Shown in pieces: positions 17,489 through 24,904 of a DNA stretch of 64,000 nucleotides. Within the stretch, counting starts at the first letter, position 1; each line of letters opens with the position of its first letter. This DNA is from JAAXVQ01 sp964604705. Lineage in GTDB: Bacteria; Oederibacteriota; JAAXVQ01. Where the stretch lies: contig CAZSAP010000001.1 in the NCBI GenBank assembly GCA_964604705.1, forward strand, positions 459,350 through 523,349, written 5' to 3'. The notes beneath the pieces are model-generated. The model made no database searches, was not told the DNA's origin, and worked only from the letters and a program-made list of their open reading frames with translations. A program made the translations under genes and the position numbers.

Positions 17489-17671
17489 AGCCTCATCTCC
17501 TTGTTCGTTAATTGATACTTCATGTTAACAATTACAAACTTAATGTATCACATACATTACACAATGTCAAGTTTAGCATACATTAAAAACAACCTCTTCT
17601 CGGACAGGCATTTGATTCTATTTGCATTTCAAGTATGAATTGGAAAGTGAGCGCGGGCTATGTTTCGGAGA

Positions 17672-17707
17672 AAAAAAAAGCCCACCCCTTCCGGGATGGG
17701 CTTTTGG
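17672..17707 (-). terminator. Intrinsic terminator of ilvC
   Basis: GCCCACCCC, TTCC and GGGATGGGC form a 9-bp stem with one wobble pair, flanked by nine A on the plus strand, which is a T-run on the minus strand where ilvC ends. The plus-strand side has a shorter T-run, so it may work both ways. Confidence 0.85.
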
Positions 17708-17723
17708 ATACCTGACAAAACCT

Positions 17724-18824
17724 CTAGTTGGTGGTGCGTCCGCTGATGCCTTTGGTGGTTTTGTTGATTTCTTTGGCTTTTTCTTTGGGACGAAGGGCAC
17801 GAACAGCCGCACCCGTACGCCACATTTCCGAATTATGCACTTCGGCCAATTTCTTCTCCAAAAACTTTTTATAGTCTTTTCCGCCGCAATCGCGAATAAC
17901 TTCCCGGGTCTCCTGGCCGGTCTTCACCGACTTATACAATTGCTCAAACACAGGCAAGTTAGCTTTGCGGAAGATCGGGCGCCACTTCAAGGCACCGTGT
18001 TGTGCGGTCGCGGAGCAGTTGGAAAACATCCAATCCATACCGTTTTCATCGACTAAGCGGATTAAGCTCTGCGTCAATTCTTCCACAGTCTCATTAAACG
18101 CTTCAGACGGCGAGTGGCCGTTCTTGCGCAAAACATCGTACTGGGCTTGCATAACGCCTGCGAGCGCGCCCATGAGAATGCCGCGTTCCCCAGTCAAATC
18201 GCTGTATACTTCTTTCTCAAACGTGGTCGGGAAAAGATATCCCGAACCGACCGCAATGCCCAACGCCAAGCAACGATCCTTCGCACGCCCAGTGTAATCT
18301 TGAAACACCGCATAGCTGGAGTTGATGCCCGCGCCCGAGAGGAAATTACGGCGCACCGATGTTCCACTGCCTTTGGGCGCCACCATGATCACATCCACAT
18401 CTTTGGGAGGAATGACCTTGGTCTGCTCCTTGTAGACGATTGAAAAGCCATGTGAGAAATAAAGGGCATCCCCGGCTTTCAAGTTCTTCTTAATCAGCGG
18501 CCATACCACGCGCTGCGCGGCATCGTTAATCAAAATTTGGATAATGGTGGCTTTTTGAACCGCTTCTTCGATATCAAAAAGTGTCTTGCCAGGAACCCAA
18601 CCATCTTTGACGGCGCGGTCCCAATCTTTTTTATACGCTTTGGACTGACCGATAATCACATTCACCTTATTGTCTTTCATGTTCAAGGCCTGGGCCGGTC
18701 CCTGAACACCGTAGCCAATGATCGCAACGGTTTCTTTCCCTAAAATTTTACGTGCTTTGTCGAGTGAGAATTCCTTACGGGTAACAATTGTTTCCTTTTT
18801 TCCACCAAAATCGATAATCGCCAT
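17724..18824 (-). CDS. ilvC: Ketol-acid reductoisomerase
   Basis: 366 residues. It converts 2-acetolactate or 2-aceto-2-hydroxybutyrate to the dihydroxy acids of valine, leucine and isoleucine synthesis using NAD(P)H. The N-terminal Rossmann motif is GYGVQGPAQA near residue 37 (usual form GYGSQG). The acid metal ligands lie in the C-terminal knotted domain (EVYSDLTGERG, then NETVEELTQSLIRL). The sequence resembles the Bacteroidetes/plant-type branch of class I rather than the common bacterial form. Ribosome-binding site AAAGGAG. It has its own promoter and terminator; other ilv genes are not in the window, though leuA is at 47-49 kb. Confidence 0.93.
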   Translation of the reverse strand: MAIIDFGGKKETIVTRKEFSLDKARKILGKETVAIIGYGVQGPAQALNMKDNKVNVIIGQSKAYKKDWDRAVKDGWVPGKTLFDIEEAVQKATIIQILINDAAQRVVWPLIKKNLKAGDALYFSHGFSIVYKEQTKVIPPKDVDVIMVAPKGSGTSVRRNFLSGAGINSSYAVFQDYTGRAKDRCLALGIAVGSGYLFPTTFEKEVYSDLTGERGILMGALAGVMQAQYDVLRKNGHSPSEAFNETVEELTQSLIRLVDENGMDWMFSNCSATAQHGALKWRPIFRKANLPVFEQLYKSVKTGQETREVIRDCGGKDYKKFLEKKLAEVHNSEMWRTGAAVRALRPKEKAKEINKTTKGISGRTTN

Positions 18825-18880
18825 TCCAGTGCTCCTTTTGTTAGCTAATAATTAAATAATAAAGCCAAAATTTAAAGATG

Positions 18881-18909
18881 AAGATATCAAGCTTGTTAAA
18901 AGATGTCAA
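18881..18909 (-). promoter_or_regulatory. Sigma-70-type promoter of ilvC
   Basis: On the minus strand TTGACA (18904-18909), a 17-bp spacer and TATCTT (18881-18886), about 57 bp before the ilvC start codon. No T-box or leader peptide was seen. Confidence 0.75.
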
Positions 18910-18950
18910 TCCTTAAAACCTTACCCCTTAGGACTTTTTCTTAAAATAAA

Positions 18951-18983
18951 AGAGCCCATGCTCATAAAGCACGGGCTCTTTTT
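18951..18983. terminator. Intrinsic terminator upstream of ilvC, edge of host region
   Basis: AGAGCCCATGC and GCACGGGCTCT pair over 11 bp with one mismatch and a 7-nt loop, with T5 on the plus side and an AT-rich tract on the minus side. It lies upstream of the ilvC promoter, so it ends whatever was transcribed toward ilvC before the element arrived, or insulates it. Confidence 0.75.
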
Positions 18984-19020
18984 ATATGGCTCCCCACACT
19001 GTTTAGTAGCTAGAACCTTC

Positions 19021-19374
19021 CGGTTTACCTTTGTTATCCCGCCCCGGCAAACGAGTGCAAAAATCAAACTCAAGAAAACCTTTAAAAATCCAATCCTTTT
19101 AGCTCTGAGTTACCAGAAAAAACTTACCTCTGGGGAATTTTCTTCCCAAGCAGAACTGGCTCGGAAGCTCGGGATGACCCGGATGCGTGTTAACCAGTTA
19201 CTACGGCTGCTCCAGTTAAATCCTACAATCATTCAGGCCATTAAACGCCTTGGCAATCCATTGCATTCCCGGTCCGTTACAGAAAGAAAGCTCCGGCGAT
19301 TAATCAACCTGCCTTTTTCCAAACAAGAACAATATCTGCAATTGAAGGGAGATAAATTTCATGAAAGACAATAA
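19021..19374 (+). pseudogene. Remnant of a recombinase C-terminal tail / accessory HTH
   Basis: The frame encodes a basic segment, then NPILLALSYQKKLTSGEFSS, then an HTH-like stretch (QAELARKLGMTRMRVNQLL) and RLLQLNPTIIQAIKRLG. This order matches the tail or small accessory ORF that follows many large serine recombinases (NPLLKALARA..W..LLESGE...ELAE pattern). No good start is present: the only ATG (18958) lies in the terminator hairpin. The rest of a recombinase is missing, so this is read as a leftover from an earlier insertion at the left edge of the element. It could still be expressed from a non-standard start. Confidence 0.55.
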
Positions 19375-19552
19375 ACCGGAAATAGATGATGAATATTCTT
19401 TGGATTGGCTCGGTTGCAAAGGGTGCGTTTACAATGTGGGCAAGCCCGATTGGCCGGTATGCGATCATCCAAATGGGGTAAGACTGGTTTTTGGACATCA
19501 TTGCATCAATCACACAGAATCCAAATGGCAATCTTCAAGCACCGATGGCTAA
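19361..19552 (+). CDS. Small cysteine-rich hypothetical protein, 63 aa
   Basis: It overlaps the end of the recombinase remnant by 14 bp and has GGGAGA upstream. It carries four cysteines and several histidines in CKGCVYN, PVCDHPNG and HHCINH, a layout suited to zinc or another metal. Function unknown. It is probably part of the recombinase accessory set and ends where vsr, on the other strand, also ends. Confidence 0.6.
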   Translation: MKDNKPEIDDEYSLDWLGCKGCVYNVGKPDWPVCDHPNGVRLVFGHHCINHTESKWQSSSTDG

Positions 19553-19977
19553 TTGCCGGAGTTTATTTTTTTAATTGTATTTTCGATTCTATCTAAAGCT
19601 CGTTCTATCGTTTTCTTTCCTTTAAGAGTATGTTCCCAAATTCGTATGACGGACCACCCAGCATCCTTGAGTTCAATATTGACCTTCTTGTCTCTATGAA
19701 TATTCCTGCCGATTTTGATGACCCAATAATCAAGATTTGTTTTTGGCATTCTTAAATGTTTTTTACACCCATGCCAAAAACAACTATCAATAAATATTGC
19801 AACTTTGGCCGATTTGCTGATAACATCGGGCTTTCCAGGAAGCTTTTCATAATTTTTGAAAAGCGGTCCAAGTTTCCTGCTTTTTAATAACTTATGAAAT
19901 TCATTTTCCAATTTAGTATTCTTTGATTTTATCAAAGACATTATTTTACTTCTTGAGGATTTTGAATATCGATCCAT
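19549..19977 (-). CDS. vsr: Very short patch repair endonuclease
   Basis: 142 residues from the ATG at 19977 (MDRYSKSSRS), the typical Vsr length. Motifs: RSKIMSLIKSKNTKLE, GKPDVI and the zinc-binding DSCFWHGC. Vsr nicks 5' of the T in T:G mismatches left by deamination of 5-methylcytosine, so it protects against the mutagenic effect of the cytosine methyltransferase at 20908-22065. A longer frame to 20103 runs into the divergent controller gene and is not used. AT-rich, like the rest of the restriction-modification set. Confidence 0.93.
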   Translation of the reverse strand: MDRYSKSSRSKIMSLIKSKNTKLENEFHKLLKSRKLGPLFKNYEKLPGKPDVISKSAKVAIFIDSCFWHGCKKHLRMPKTNLDYWVIKIGRNIHRDKKVNIELKDAGWSVIRIWEHTLKGKKTIERALDRIENTIKKINSGN

Positions 19978-19989
19978 AAATACGCCTCT

Positions 19990-20030
19990 AATACTATAGT
20001 CTGTAGACCAATAATATTCATTACTGTAAT
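19990..20030. promoter_or_regulatory. Putative controller-protein operators between vsr and the controller gene
   Basis: AATACTATAGT (19990-20000) recurs upstream of the methyltransferase gene. It is followed by the inverted repeat GTCTGTAGAC (19999-20008) and the 11-bp palindrome ATTACTGTAAT (20020-20030) just before the controller ATG. Such tandem sites are typical of C-protein autoregulation; binding here is inferred. Confidence 0.55.
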
Positions 20031-20031
20031 A

Positions 20032-20286
20032 ATGCAAACCATGATTACTAAATCTTTTGCAAAAATACTCAAACAAGTCAGGACGGAAAAAGGTTTTAGC
20101 CAAGAATCTCTAAGCTTCGAAGCTGGGCTTCATCGCACTTATATTAGCCAGCTTGAAAGAGGCTTGAAAAGTCCATCCTTAGAAACATTATATAAAATCT
20201 CAAAAGCTTTGAAAATAAATCTTACAGAATTTATGTCACTGTTGGAAAGAGAACTGAAATGTACTCCCCAACAAAAGAAGAATTAG
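20032..20286 (+). CDS. Restriction-modification controller (C) protein, XRE type
   Basis: 84 residues with a complete helix-turn-helix (ILKQVRTEKGFSQESLSFEAGLHRTYISQLERG, described here in parts: RTEKGFSQESLS turn, LHRTYISQLERG recognition helix). Size and motif are those of C proteins, which time expression of a restriction enzyme after its methyltransferase. Starts at 20032 or 20041 are possible; neither has a clear ribosome-binding site, and leaderless C genes are common. It overlaps the candidate endonuclease gene by 28 bp. Confidence 0.88.
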   Translation: MQTMITKSFAKILKQVRTEKGFSQESLSFEAGLHRTYISQLERGLKSPSLETLYKISKALKINLTEFMSLLERELKCTPQQKKN

Positions 20287-20972
20287 CCCGCCTTAAAACT
20301 GCAATACAAGCAGCTTTAGCTATTCCATTTATTGATGATATTGAGGATTATATCTGGGAAGCCATATTTTCTCACTCCAAGAACATTCCTATCGTTGACC
20401 CACTATTTAGTATTCGTAGCAAACAATTATTTGATATTGTTGATCCGGTAAAAAAGATAGGCTGGTCGGCCAAAGCCATTCAATGGGCCGTTACGCCACC
20501 TTGTGCTTTTGAGCTGGTTATTCAAAGGGCAGATATTTTTAAAAAAGCTCATGATCTGGGGTTTGAAACTTTATCAAAAGATTCCTCAACGAGCCAATTG
20601 GGTTCTGCGTTATTAAAACATTGGAATGGTAAAATTAGACTTGATTCTCAAGCTCAAGGAATCAAGGATGCCAGGGTTTGCATTTTATTAAAGTCGCGAG
20701 ATAGAAAAAAGTTCGCATATTTCGAAGAGGATCTCGCTCAATATCATGATGGCGAGTTAATATGGAAATGGTCTGATGAAAGTAAACAGGGGTTGCAGGG
20801 AATACGCAAAAAGGATCAGTTCTGTATTTATAGATGGTATCCAAACCAGAAACAGCTCTTCGAACGTTTTTGGCTTTGTGACAATACGCCCCTATTCGAA
20901 ATCGAGCCTAAGCGTATACCGCTTCCATTGATGATTGATGCTCTTTTGAATATTCTAAACAACAAGACTTGA
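20259..20972 (+). CDS. Candidate type II restriction endonuclease
   Basis: 237 residues, not recognised by sequence. Context assigns it: it overlaps the controller gene and converges on the methyltransferase, ending 65 bp inside that gene's 3' end. Segments include FIDDIEDYIWEAIFSH, FDIVDPVKKIGWSAKAIQW, ARVCILLKSRDRKKFAYFEED and GELIWKWSDESKQGLQGIR. No clear PD-(D/E)xK or HNH motif was picked out by eye, which is usual for divergent restriction enzymes. The cleavage site is unknown. It could alternatively be an accessory protein, but a restriction enzyme is the missing part of the set. Confidence 0.65.
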   Translation: MYSPTKEELARLKTAIQAALAIPFIDDIEDYIWEAIFSHSKNIPIVDPLFSIRSKQLFDIVDPVKKIGWSAKAIQWAVTPPCAFELVIQRADIFKKAHDLGFETLSKDSSTSQLGSALLKHWNGKIRLDSQAQGIKDARVCILLKSRDRKKFAYFEEDLAQYHDGELIWKWSDESKQGLQGIRKKDQFCIYRWYPNQKQLFERFWLCDNTPLFEIEPKRIPLPLMIDALLNILNNKT

Positions 20973-22065
20973 TATTCTGAGATAGTGTATAAGTCAACAT
21001 TGGCGGTACAGCATTTCCTATTTGATGAGACTTCTCAATGTATGTTCCTGTAAATCTGAAATCATCTGTAAATGTTTGAATTCTTGCTGCTTCTCTAATT
21101 GTAATAAGGCGAACTTCTCTCGGATGAGAGTATCTTCCTGAACCTGGATGAAAAACCCAACGTGTAATTGTCGGAGCCAACATTTTAAAGTCCAAACGGC
21201 CATACGCTCCACTGAATCCTGATTTTGGCCTGAGTTTTTCTGGCAAGTCTTTAATTCCTTCGCCGGGTTTTATTGAGCTGATCCTACTGAATTGCTTGTC
21301 ATTTAATTTTCTTGTTATATGGTCAAATAGTACTTTCGAATTTTTACGCATGATGGTTTGAAACTCATTTTGTGGATCAACGGAATATGGCATGGGTTCA
21401 TAACCATCGCCATTTTTTAAAACAGGTAAATCCGATATTGCATCCCATGCGCTAACATACTGTTTGATATTCCCAAATAGAGTTACCTCTTTCTCAGGTC
21501 CGAATTTTGCTTTTGGAAAAGAAGGGTCAACTTTGGTTCTTGAAGCAAAGAATAAACAACGCCTACGACGCTGCGGAATACCATAATCCGGAGCAAAAAC
21601 AACCTGAACTTGAATCTTATAGCCCAATGTGGTCAAAGTGTTAATGATTTCTTCTCGAACTTCACCGCCATAGGCATTGTATATCTCTGCCACATTCTCC
21701 ATTAAGACAGTTTTAGGCCGCATAATCCTTACAAATTCCAAATATTCTCGAAAAAGCTGGTTTCGTGGATCATCTAAAAAACGGTATGCGGCTGGAACAT
21801 TTTTAGAAAAACCCTGACAGGGTGGACCACCAACTAAACAATCTAAATCACCCTTTGTTAAACCTAAGTTCTTCATTATTTGAGATGCCTTAAACGTTCT
21901 AATATCACCTGCAATTGTTATTGCTTCAGGGTGATTGATTTTGAAGGTTTCCAATGATCTGGGCCAAATATCTATTCCAGCTAAAATTTTAAAGCCTGCC
22001 TTATGGAGGCCCCAAGACATTCCACCGCATCCGGAAAATAAATCGATTACTGTTAATTGTTTCAT
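20908..22065 (-). CDS. DNA (cytosine-5) methyltransferase
   Basis: 385 residues with the full motif order of C5 methyltransferases: FSGCGG (I), GGPPCQGFS with the catalytic Cys (IV), MENV (VI), QRRRR (VIII), a variable target-recognition region from about 200 to 310, and GNAVPP (X). It methylates the cytosine of a short palindromic site and so protects host DNA from the partner enzyme. The site cannot be read from sequence. It converges with the candidate endonuclease and has its own promoter with a palindrome. Confidence 0.95.
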   Translation of the reverse strand: MKQLTVIDLFSGCGGMSWGLHKAGFKILAGIDIWPRSLETFKINHPEAITIAGDIRTFKASQIMKNLGLTKGDLDCLVGGPPCQGFSKNVPAAYRFLDDPRNQLFREYLEFVRIMRPKTVLMENVAEIYNAYGGEVREEIINTLTTLGYKIQVQVVFAPDYGIPQRRRRCLFFASRTKVDPSFPKAKFGPEKEVTLFGNIKQYVSAWDAISDLPVLKNGDGYEPMPYSVDPQNEFQTIMRKNSKVLFDHITRKLNDKQFSRISSIKPGEGIKDLPEKLRPKSGFSGAYGRLDFKMLAPTITRWVFHPGSGRYSHPREVRLITIREAARIQTFTDDFRFTGTYIEKSHQIGNAVPPMLTYTLSQNIKSCCLEYSKEHQSSMEAVYA

Positions 22066-22096
22066 CGGGTATGTTCTTTCTAGTTATTATTTCAAT

Positions 22097-22126
22097 AATA
22101 CTATAGTATTCTATTTGATTTGTCAA
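22097..22126 (-). promoter_or_regulatory. Methyltransferase promoter with palindromic operator
   Basis: On the minus strand TTGACA (22121-22126), 17 bp, TAGTAT (22098-22103). The perfect 14-bp palindrome AATACTATAGTATT (22097-22110) covers the -10 and shares AATACTATAGT with the site before the controller gene, which suggests repression by the controller protein. Confidence 0.65.
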
Positions 22127-22292
22127 GTAGAGACAGAGCTTATCTAGCAAACAGAATAGGATTTGTAAACCATTAAATGATAGTTCTTTCTAAAACGACC
22201 TGGCCTCCCACACTTTCGTCTGGTAAAAACTTCCAAAACTGGTTTACAATGAATAAAAGCTTAAACTAGCTTAAAGATAGCGAGGCGACTCT

Positions 22293-22868
22293 ATGGATGA
22301 AAATAGTTTAAACTTTATCAGAAGGACTGAAGAAAATAAAAACTTAGTGTGGGATTTCAGAAAAACAATTGTTACAACACAGGCGACAATTTTAGGTATT
22401 TCTATGTCCTTATTAGGTTTCTTAAAAGCCGGACCCTCGATCTGGTTAAAATGGACTTGGATATTAGAAATAGCCTCTATTATTATTGGCTTTTATCTTT
22501 TTCGTATATATATTAAAAAAGAAAAACGCGACAATGTATTAGAATTTATTTTTAATGAAAACGTCGATGACATTAACAATAAATTAAAAAATGGTCAACT
22601 GAAACAAGGTTCAAATGAGTTGGCGACGTTGACAATAGCTGCGATGATACAGCGCTTTCCCGAATCAAACAAGACTTTCAAACAGGATACCCCCCCCTTA
22701 CTTGAAAGTAGCAAAGAAAAATTAAAAATGGTCGATATGGTTCGAGAATTGAGTTTATGGGAAAAAATAGAATTTTGGGCTGATAGTAAATTATCGTTCA
22801 TATTCAACATGGCTGTAATATTTTCGATGATAACATTATTTATAAGCGTTGCCTATTTACGTAAATAA
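22293..22868 (+). CDS. Hypothetical membrane protein, three helices
   Basis: 191 residues with predicted membrane spans at about 28-46, 52-72 and 167-188. The cytoplasmic or periplasmic loop between spans two and three (about 75-165) is polar and AT-biased in codon use, like the restriction-modification genes. GAGGCGA precedes the ATG. No known domain. Two membrane helices, a soluble loop and a C-terminal helix is a layout seen in some phage-defence and element-maintenance proteins, but no motif supports that here. Confidence 0.6.
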   Translation: MDENSLNFIRRTEENKNLVWDFRKTIVTTQATILGISMSLLGFLKAGPSIWLKWTWILEIASIIIGFYLFRIYIKKEKRDNVLEFIFNENVDDINNKLKNGQLKQGSNELATLTIAAMIQRFPESNKTFKQDTPPLLESSKEKLKMVDMVRELSLWEKIEFWADSKLSFIFNMAVIFSMITLFISVAYLRK

Positions 22869-22892
22869 TTAAATTTAACAAAACAAACCCAA

Positions 22893-23792
22893 TTACCCCT
22901 TTGGCCGCTCGGCCTGGAGCCGCTTTAGGATAGCAAGGTTTTGGATGATTGATTTTTGAAGTGATTTTTCATACCGCATAACTTTCTCGGCGCGTTCACC
23001 AGTCGGCAAGCTGTGAAGCTTAACTTGTACTTCCTCGGCCTGGATATTATTTTTCTTCTGACGTTCCAATACTTCAATTTCTGTTTGGTATTCCCGGTTA
23101 TGCTTTTCATAGATCACGATCAATGCTGCGGTAAGCTTTTTATCCATGTAGCCCTGCTCGGCCAAAAGGGTTCTCATCTCATCAAACGAAAGGCCGCCTT
23201 CCTCATACGTTTCTTTTTGTTCTTCGCTTAAATCATCCTCAATTGTATCTATCACCAAGCCCAAATCATCTTCGATATCAGCTTCCAAACGCATTTCGTT
23301 CCATTCTGGCTTATCAAATTTAACCTTCCCTTTTTTCAAGCATTTAAGATAAGCATTATTCCAGCCGATCAAATCCTTTTTACCCTTAATTTCCTCATCA
23401 ATTTTCATTTCTGGTTTCGGGGTCTCCTTTCCAGAAAAATCATTCTCCTTTGGCGCGTAATACTTTTCAATGGCCGTATCTAAAAAATTGCGAATGCTGC
23501 CGGTTTCGAACCGTATAACCCGCCGCACCCTCCAAAAATCCACGGCTATTTTTTCAACTAAGAGGCTTTCCATCTGCCCTTCCGGCTCCAGGCATTCAAT
23601 GAGGTTAGCCAAAATCTCCTGGTATTCTCCCGCGTCTTCCTTGCCGTCCCCGGCCTGGATAATCAGGTCTTTGGTAAACACGCCATGCTTAACAGCGTTC
23701 TTGGCGACTACCAGCTTGCCTTCAATTGTTTTCGCCCCAGTGGAAAGCAGCGCATTTTCTTGGTTCGCTTTTGTTTGCTTTTCTGTTGTCAT
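22893..23792 (-). CDS. Element-associated hypothetical protein (NALxSTGxKTxEGK family)
   Basis: 299 residues. The N-terminal ENALLSTGAKTIEGKLVVAKNAVKHGVF motif (given here in two parts: ENALLSTGAKT and NAVKHGVF) is a widespread signature of unknown function, frequent in genomes of uncultured bacteria and often near mobile elements. A second conserved block is VEKIAVDFWRVRRVIRFETG. The C-terminal half is a long charged helix. Its start overlaps the stop of the preceding zinc-ribbon gene by 4 bp. It might bind DNA, but this is not shown. Confidence 0.75.
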   Translation of the reverse strand: MTTEKQTKANQENALLSTGAKTIEGKLVVAKNAVKHGVFTKDLIIQAGDGKEDAGEYQEILANLIECLEPEGQMESLLVEKIAVDFWRVRRVIRFETGSIRNFLDTAIEKYYAPKENDFSGKETPKPEMKIDEEIKGKKDLIGWNNAYLKCLKKGKVKFDKPEWNEMRLEADIEDDLGLVIDTIEDDLSEEQKETYEEGGLSFDEMRTLLAEQGYMDKKLTAALIVIYEKHNREYQTEIEVLERQKKNNIQAEEVQVKLHSLPTGERAEKVMRYEKSLQKSIIQNLAILKRLQAERPKG

Positions 23793-24310
23793 TTAAATAA
23801 CCTCTCACTAAAAAGATTTTTGACCATGGAACCCGGCATTCCCATGCTTTGCCCTAAATCCCGGAAAAGCCTATCGAAGCCGTGGCTTTCCCGTGAGCTT
23901 TTATAAGTCAGGTTATAACAATGCCTGCACCCAAAATAATTCCCACCAGCAAGATATAAAACCCCTACCCTGCGATTGCACACCCGGCCATCTTTAACCA
24001 AAGGGCAGATAAACCACCACCTCCGACCCCCAAAATAGCAGGGCGTGGAAACAATTTGGGCCTTATAGTCATATACCGTCTTCACTTCCGTTTGGTTATT
24101 GGTCAGGGTGTATTTGAAACGGATATATTCATCGCCTAGCAGGGTGGAAACTTCAAAATCCATGTTGCCGATCTGTTCACCGCCACGGCTCCAGTTCATC
24201 CCGCCGCTGCGGATACCGCCGTCAAAATAATGGTGCTTATTCAGGAATGATACAGAAACGAATTTGCATTCTTCCGTTGTCCCTCGGTTTGAATACGACC
24301 ATCTGCCCAT
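23789..24310 (-). CDS. Zinc-ribbon hypothetical protein
   Basis: 173 residues. Two CxxC-like pairs form a ribbon: FICPLVKDGRVCNRRV and GCRHCYNLTYKSS. The phrase VGVLYLAGGNYFGCRHCYNLTY is a recurring signature of a family of unknown function found in mobile elements. Between AGGAGA and the ATG lies a run of eleven T (on the coding strand), giving an unusually long spacing. Co-translated with the downstream 299-residue protein. Confidence 0.75.
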   Translation of the reverse strand: MGRWSYSNRGTTEECKFVSVSFLNKHHYFDGGIRSGGMNWSRGGEQIGNMDFEVSTLLGDEYIRFKYTLTNNQTEVKTVYDYKAQIVSTPCYFGGRRWWFICPLVKDGRVCNRRVGVLYLAGGNYFGCRHCYNLTYKSSRESHGFDRLFRDLGQSMGMPGSMVKNLFSERLFK

Positions 24311-24355
24311 AAAAAAAAAAATCTCCTGAAAAATTTCCTAAATCAATAGGCAAAA

Positions 24356-24691
24356 CTACCTTTCAGTTACCATGCTTATAATCTCGCCATTGCATAAATC
24401 TATGACTTTACCAACGAATTCCGGCATTAGCTCCTTTTTCGTCAGCGTATCTATGACTTTCCGTTTTTGCTGGTTTGTCGCCTTTTCCTCAATGGTTTTG
24501 AACTTATCCTTAAGCGTACGGAGCGTTTCATCCTGTCGAAGCAAGCTGCTATAGTTTTCCGGTTGAGCGGCTTCTATAGTTTCACCACGTTTAATGATTT
24601 CCTGATACAGGCCAACGAGGTCATCAACAATATCCCGGTTATCCGTTTTCCGCTTCGTTAACTCGTTTATGCGTGAAATTAAATCAATCAT
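24356..24691 (-). CDS. Hypothetical coiled-coil protein, 111 aa
   Basis: Not recognised. Highly charged and helical throughout (ISRINELTKRKTDN, LRTLKDKFKTIEEKATNQQKRK), with no cysteine or membrane span. GGGGTGAG precedes the ATG. It follows the 69-residue membrane protein by 3 bp, so it belongs to the primase operon. It may be a structural or DNA-associated element protein. Confidence 0.6.
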   Translation of the reverse strand: MIDLISRINELTKRKTDNRDIVDDLVGLYQEIIKRGETIEAAQPENYSSLLRQDETLRTLKDKFKTIEEKATNQQKRKVIDTLTKKELMPEFVGKVIDLCNGEIISMVTER

Positions 24692-24694
24692 AGC

Positions 24695-24904
24695 TCACCC
24701 CTTATAAATCCAAGACATTAAGGCAAATACAATAAAAACCTCTAAAAGCAATAGTCTTTCACGCCTTAAAACGCGCCTTGAAAAGAATTTAAGGCTTAAG
24801 AAAAATTCAAGGCTCAATAAGTGCAATAAAATCAAGCCAGTAATGACCGCTGCCTTAAAACCTTGAAACCAATCCGAAAGGATCAAATCTTGAATCGCTC
24901 GCAT
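24695..24904 (-). CDS. Small single-span membrane protein, 69 aa
   Basis: It overlaps the 3' end of the primase gene by 22 bp. One or two hydrophobic stretches (AAVITGLILLHLLSLEFFLSL and LLLEVFIVFALMSWIY) flank a basic loop (SRRVLRRERL). AAAGGAG lies 11 nt ahead. The function is unknown; small membrane proteins next to replication genes are common in mobile elements. Confidence 0.55.
   Translation of the reverse strand: MRAIQDLILSDWFQGFKAAVITGLILLHLLSLEFFLSLKFFSRRVLRRERLLLLEVFIVFALMSWIYKG

Noticed and set aside
18987..18993. TGGCTCC as proven left attachment repeat of the island
   Set aside because: Seven bases can recur by chance, and no longer stretch of the tRNA sequence was found near the left edge. 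Kept only as a candidate.
18958..19020. ATG at 18958 as a true start of the recombinase-tail gene
   Set aside because: It lies within the loop and stem of an intrinsic terminator and has no ribosome-binding site.
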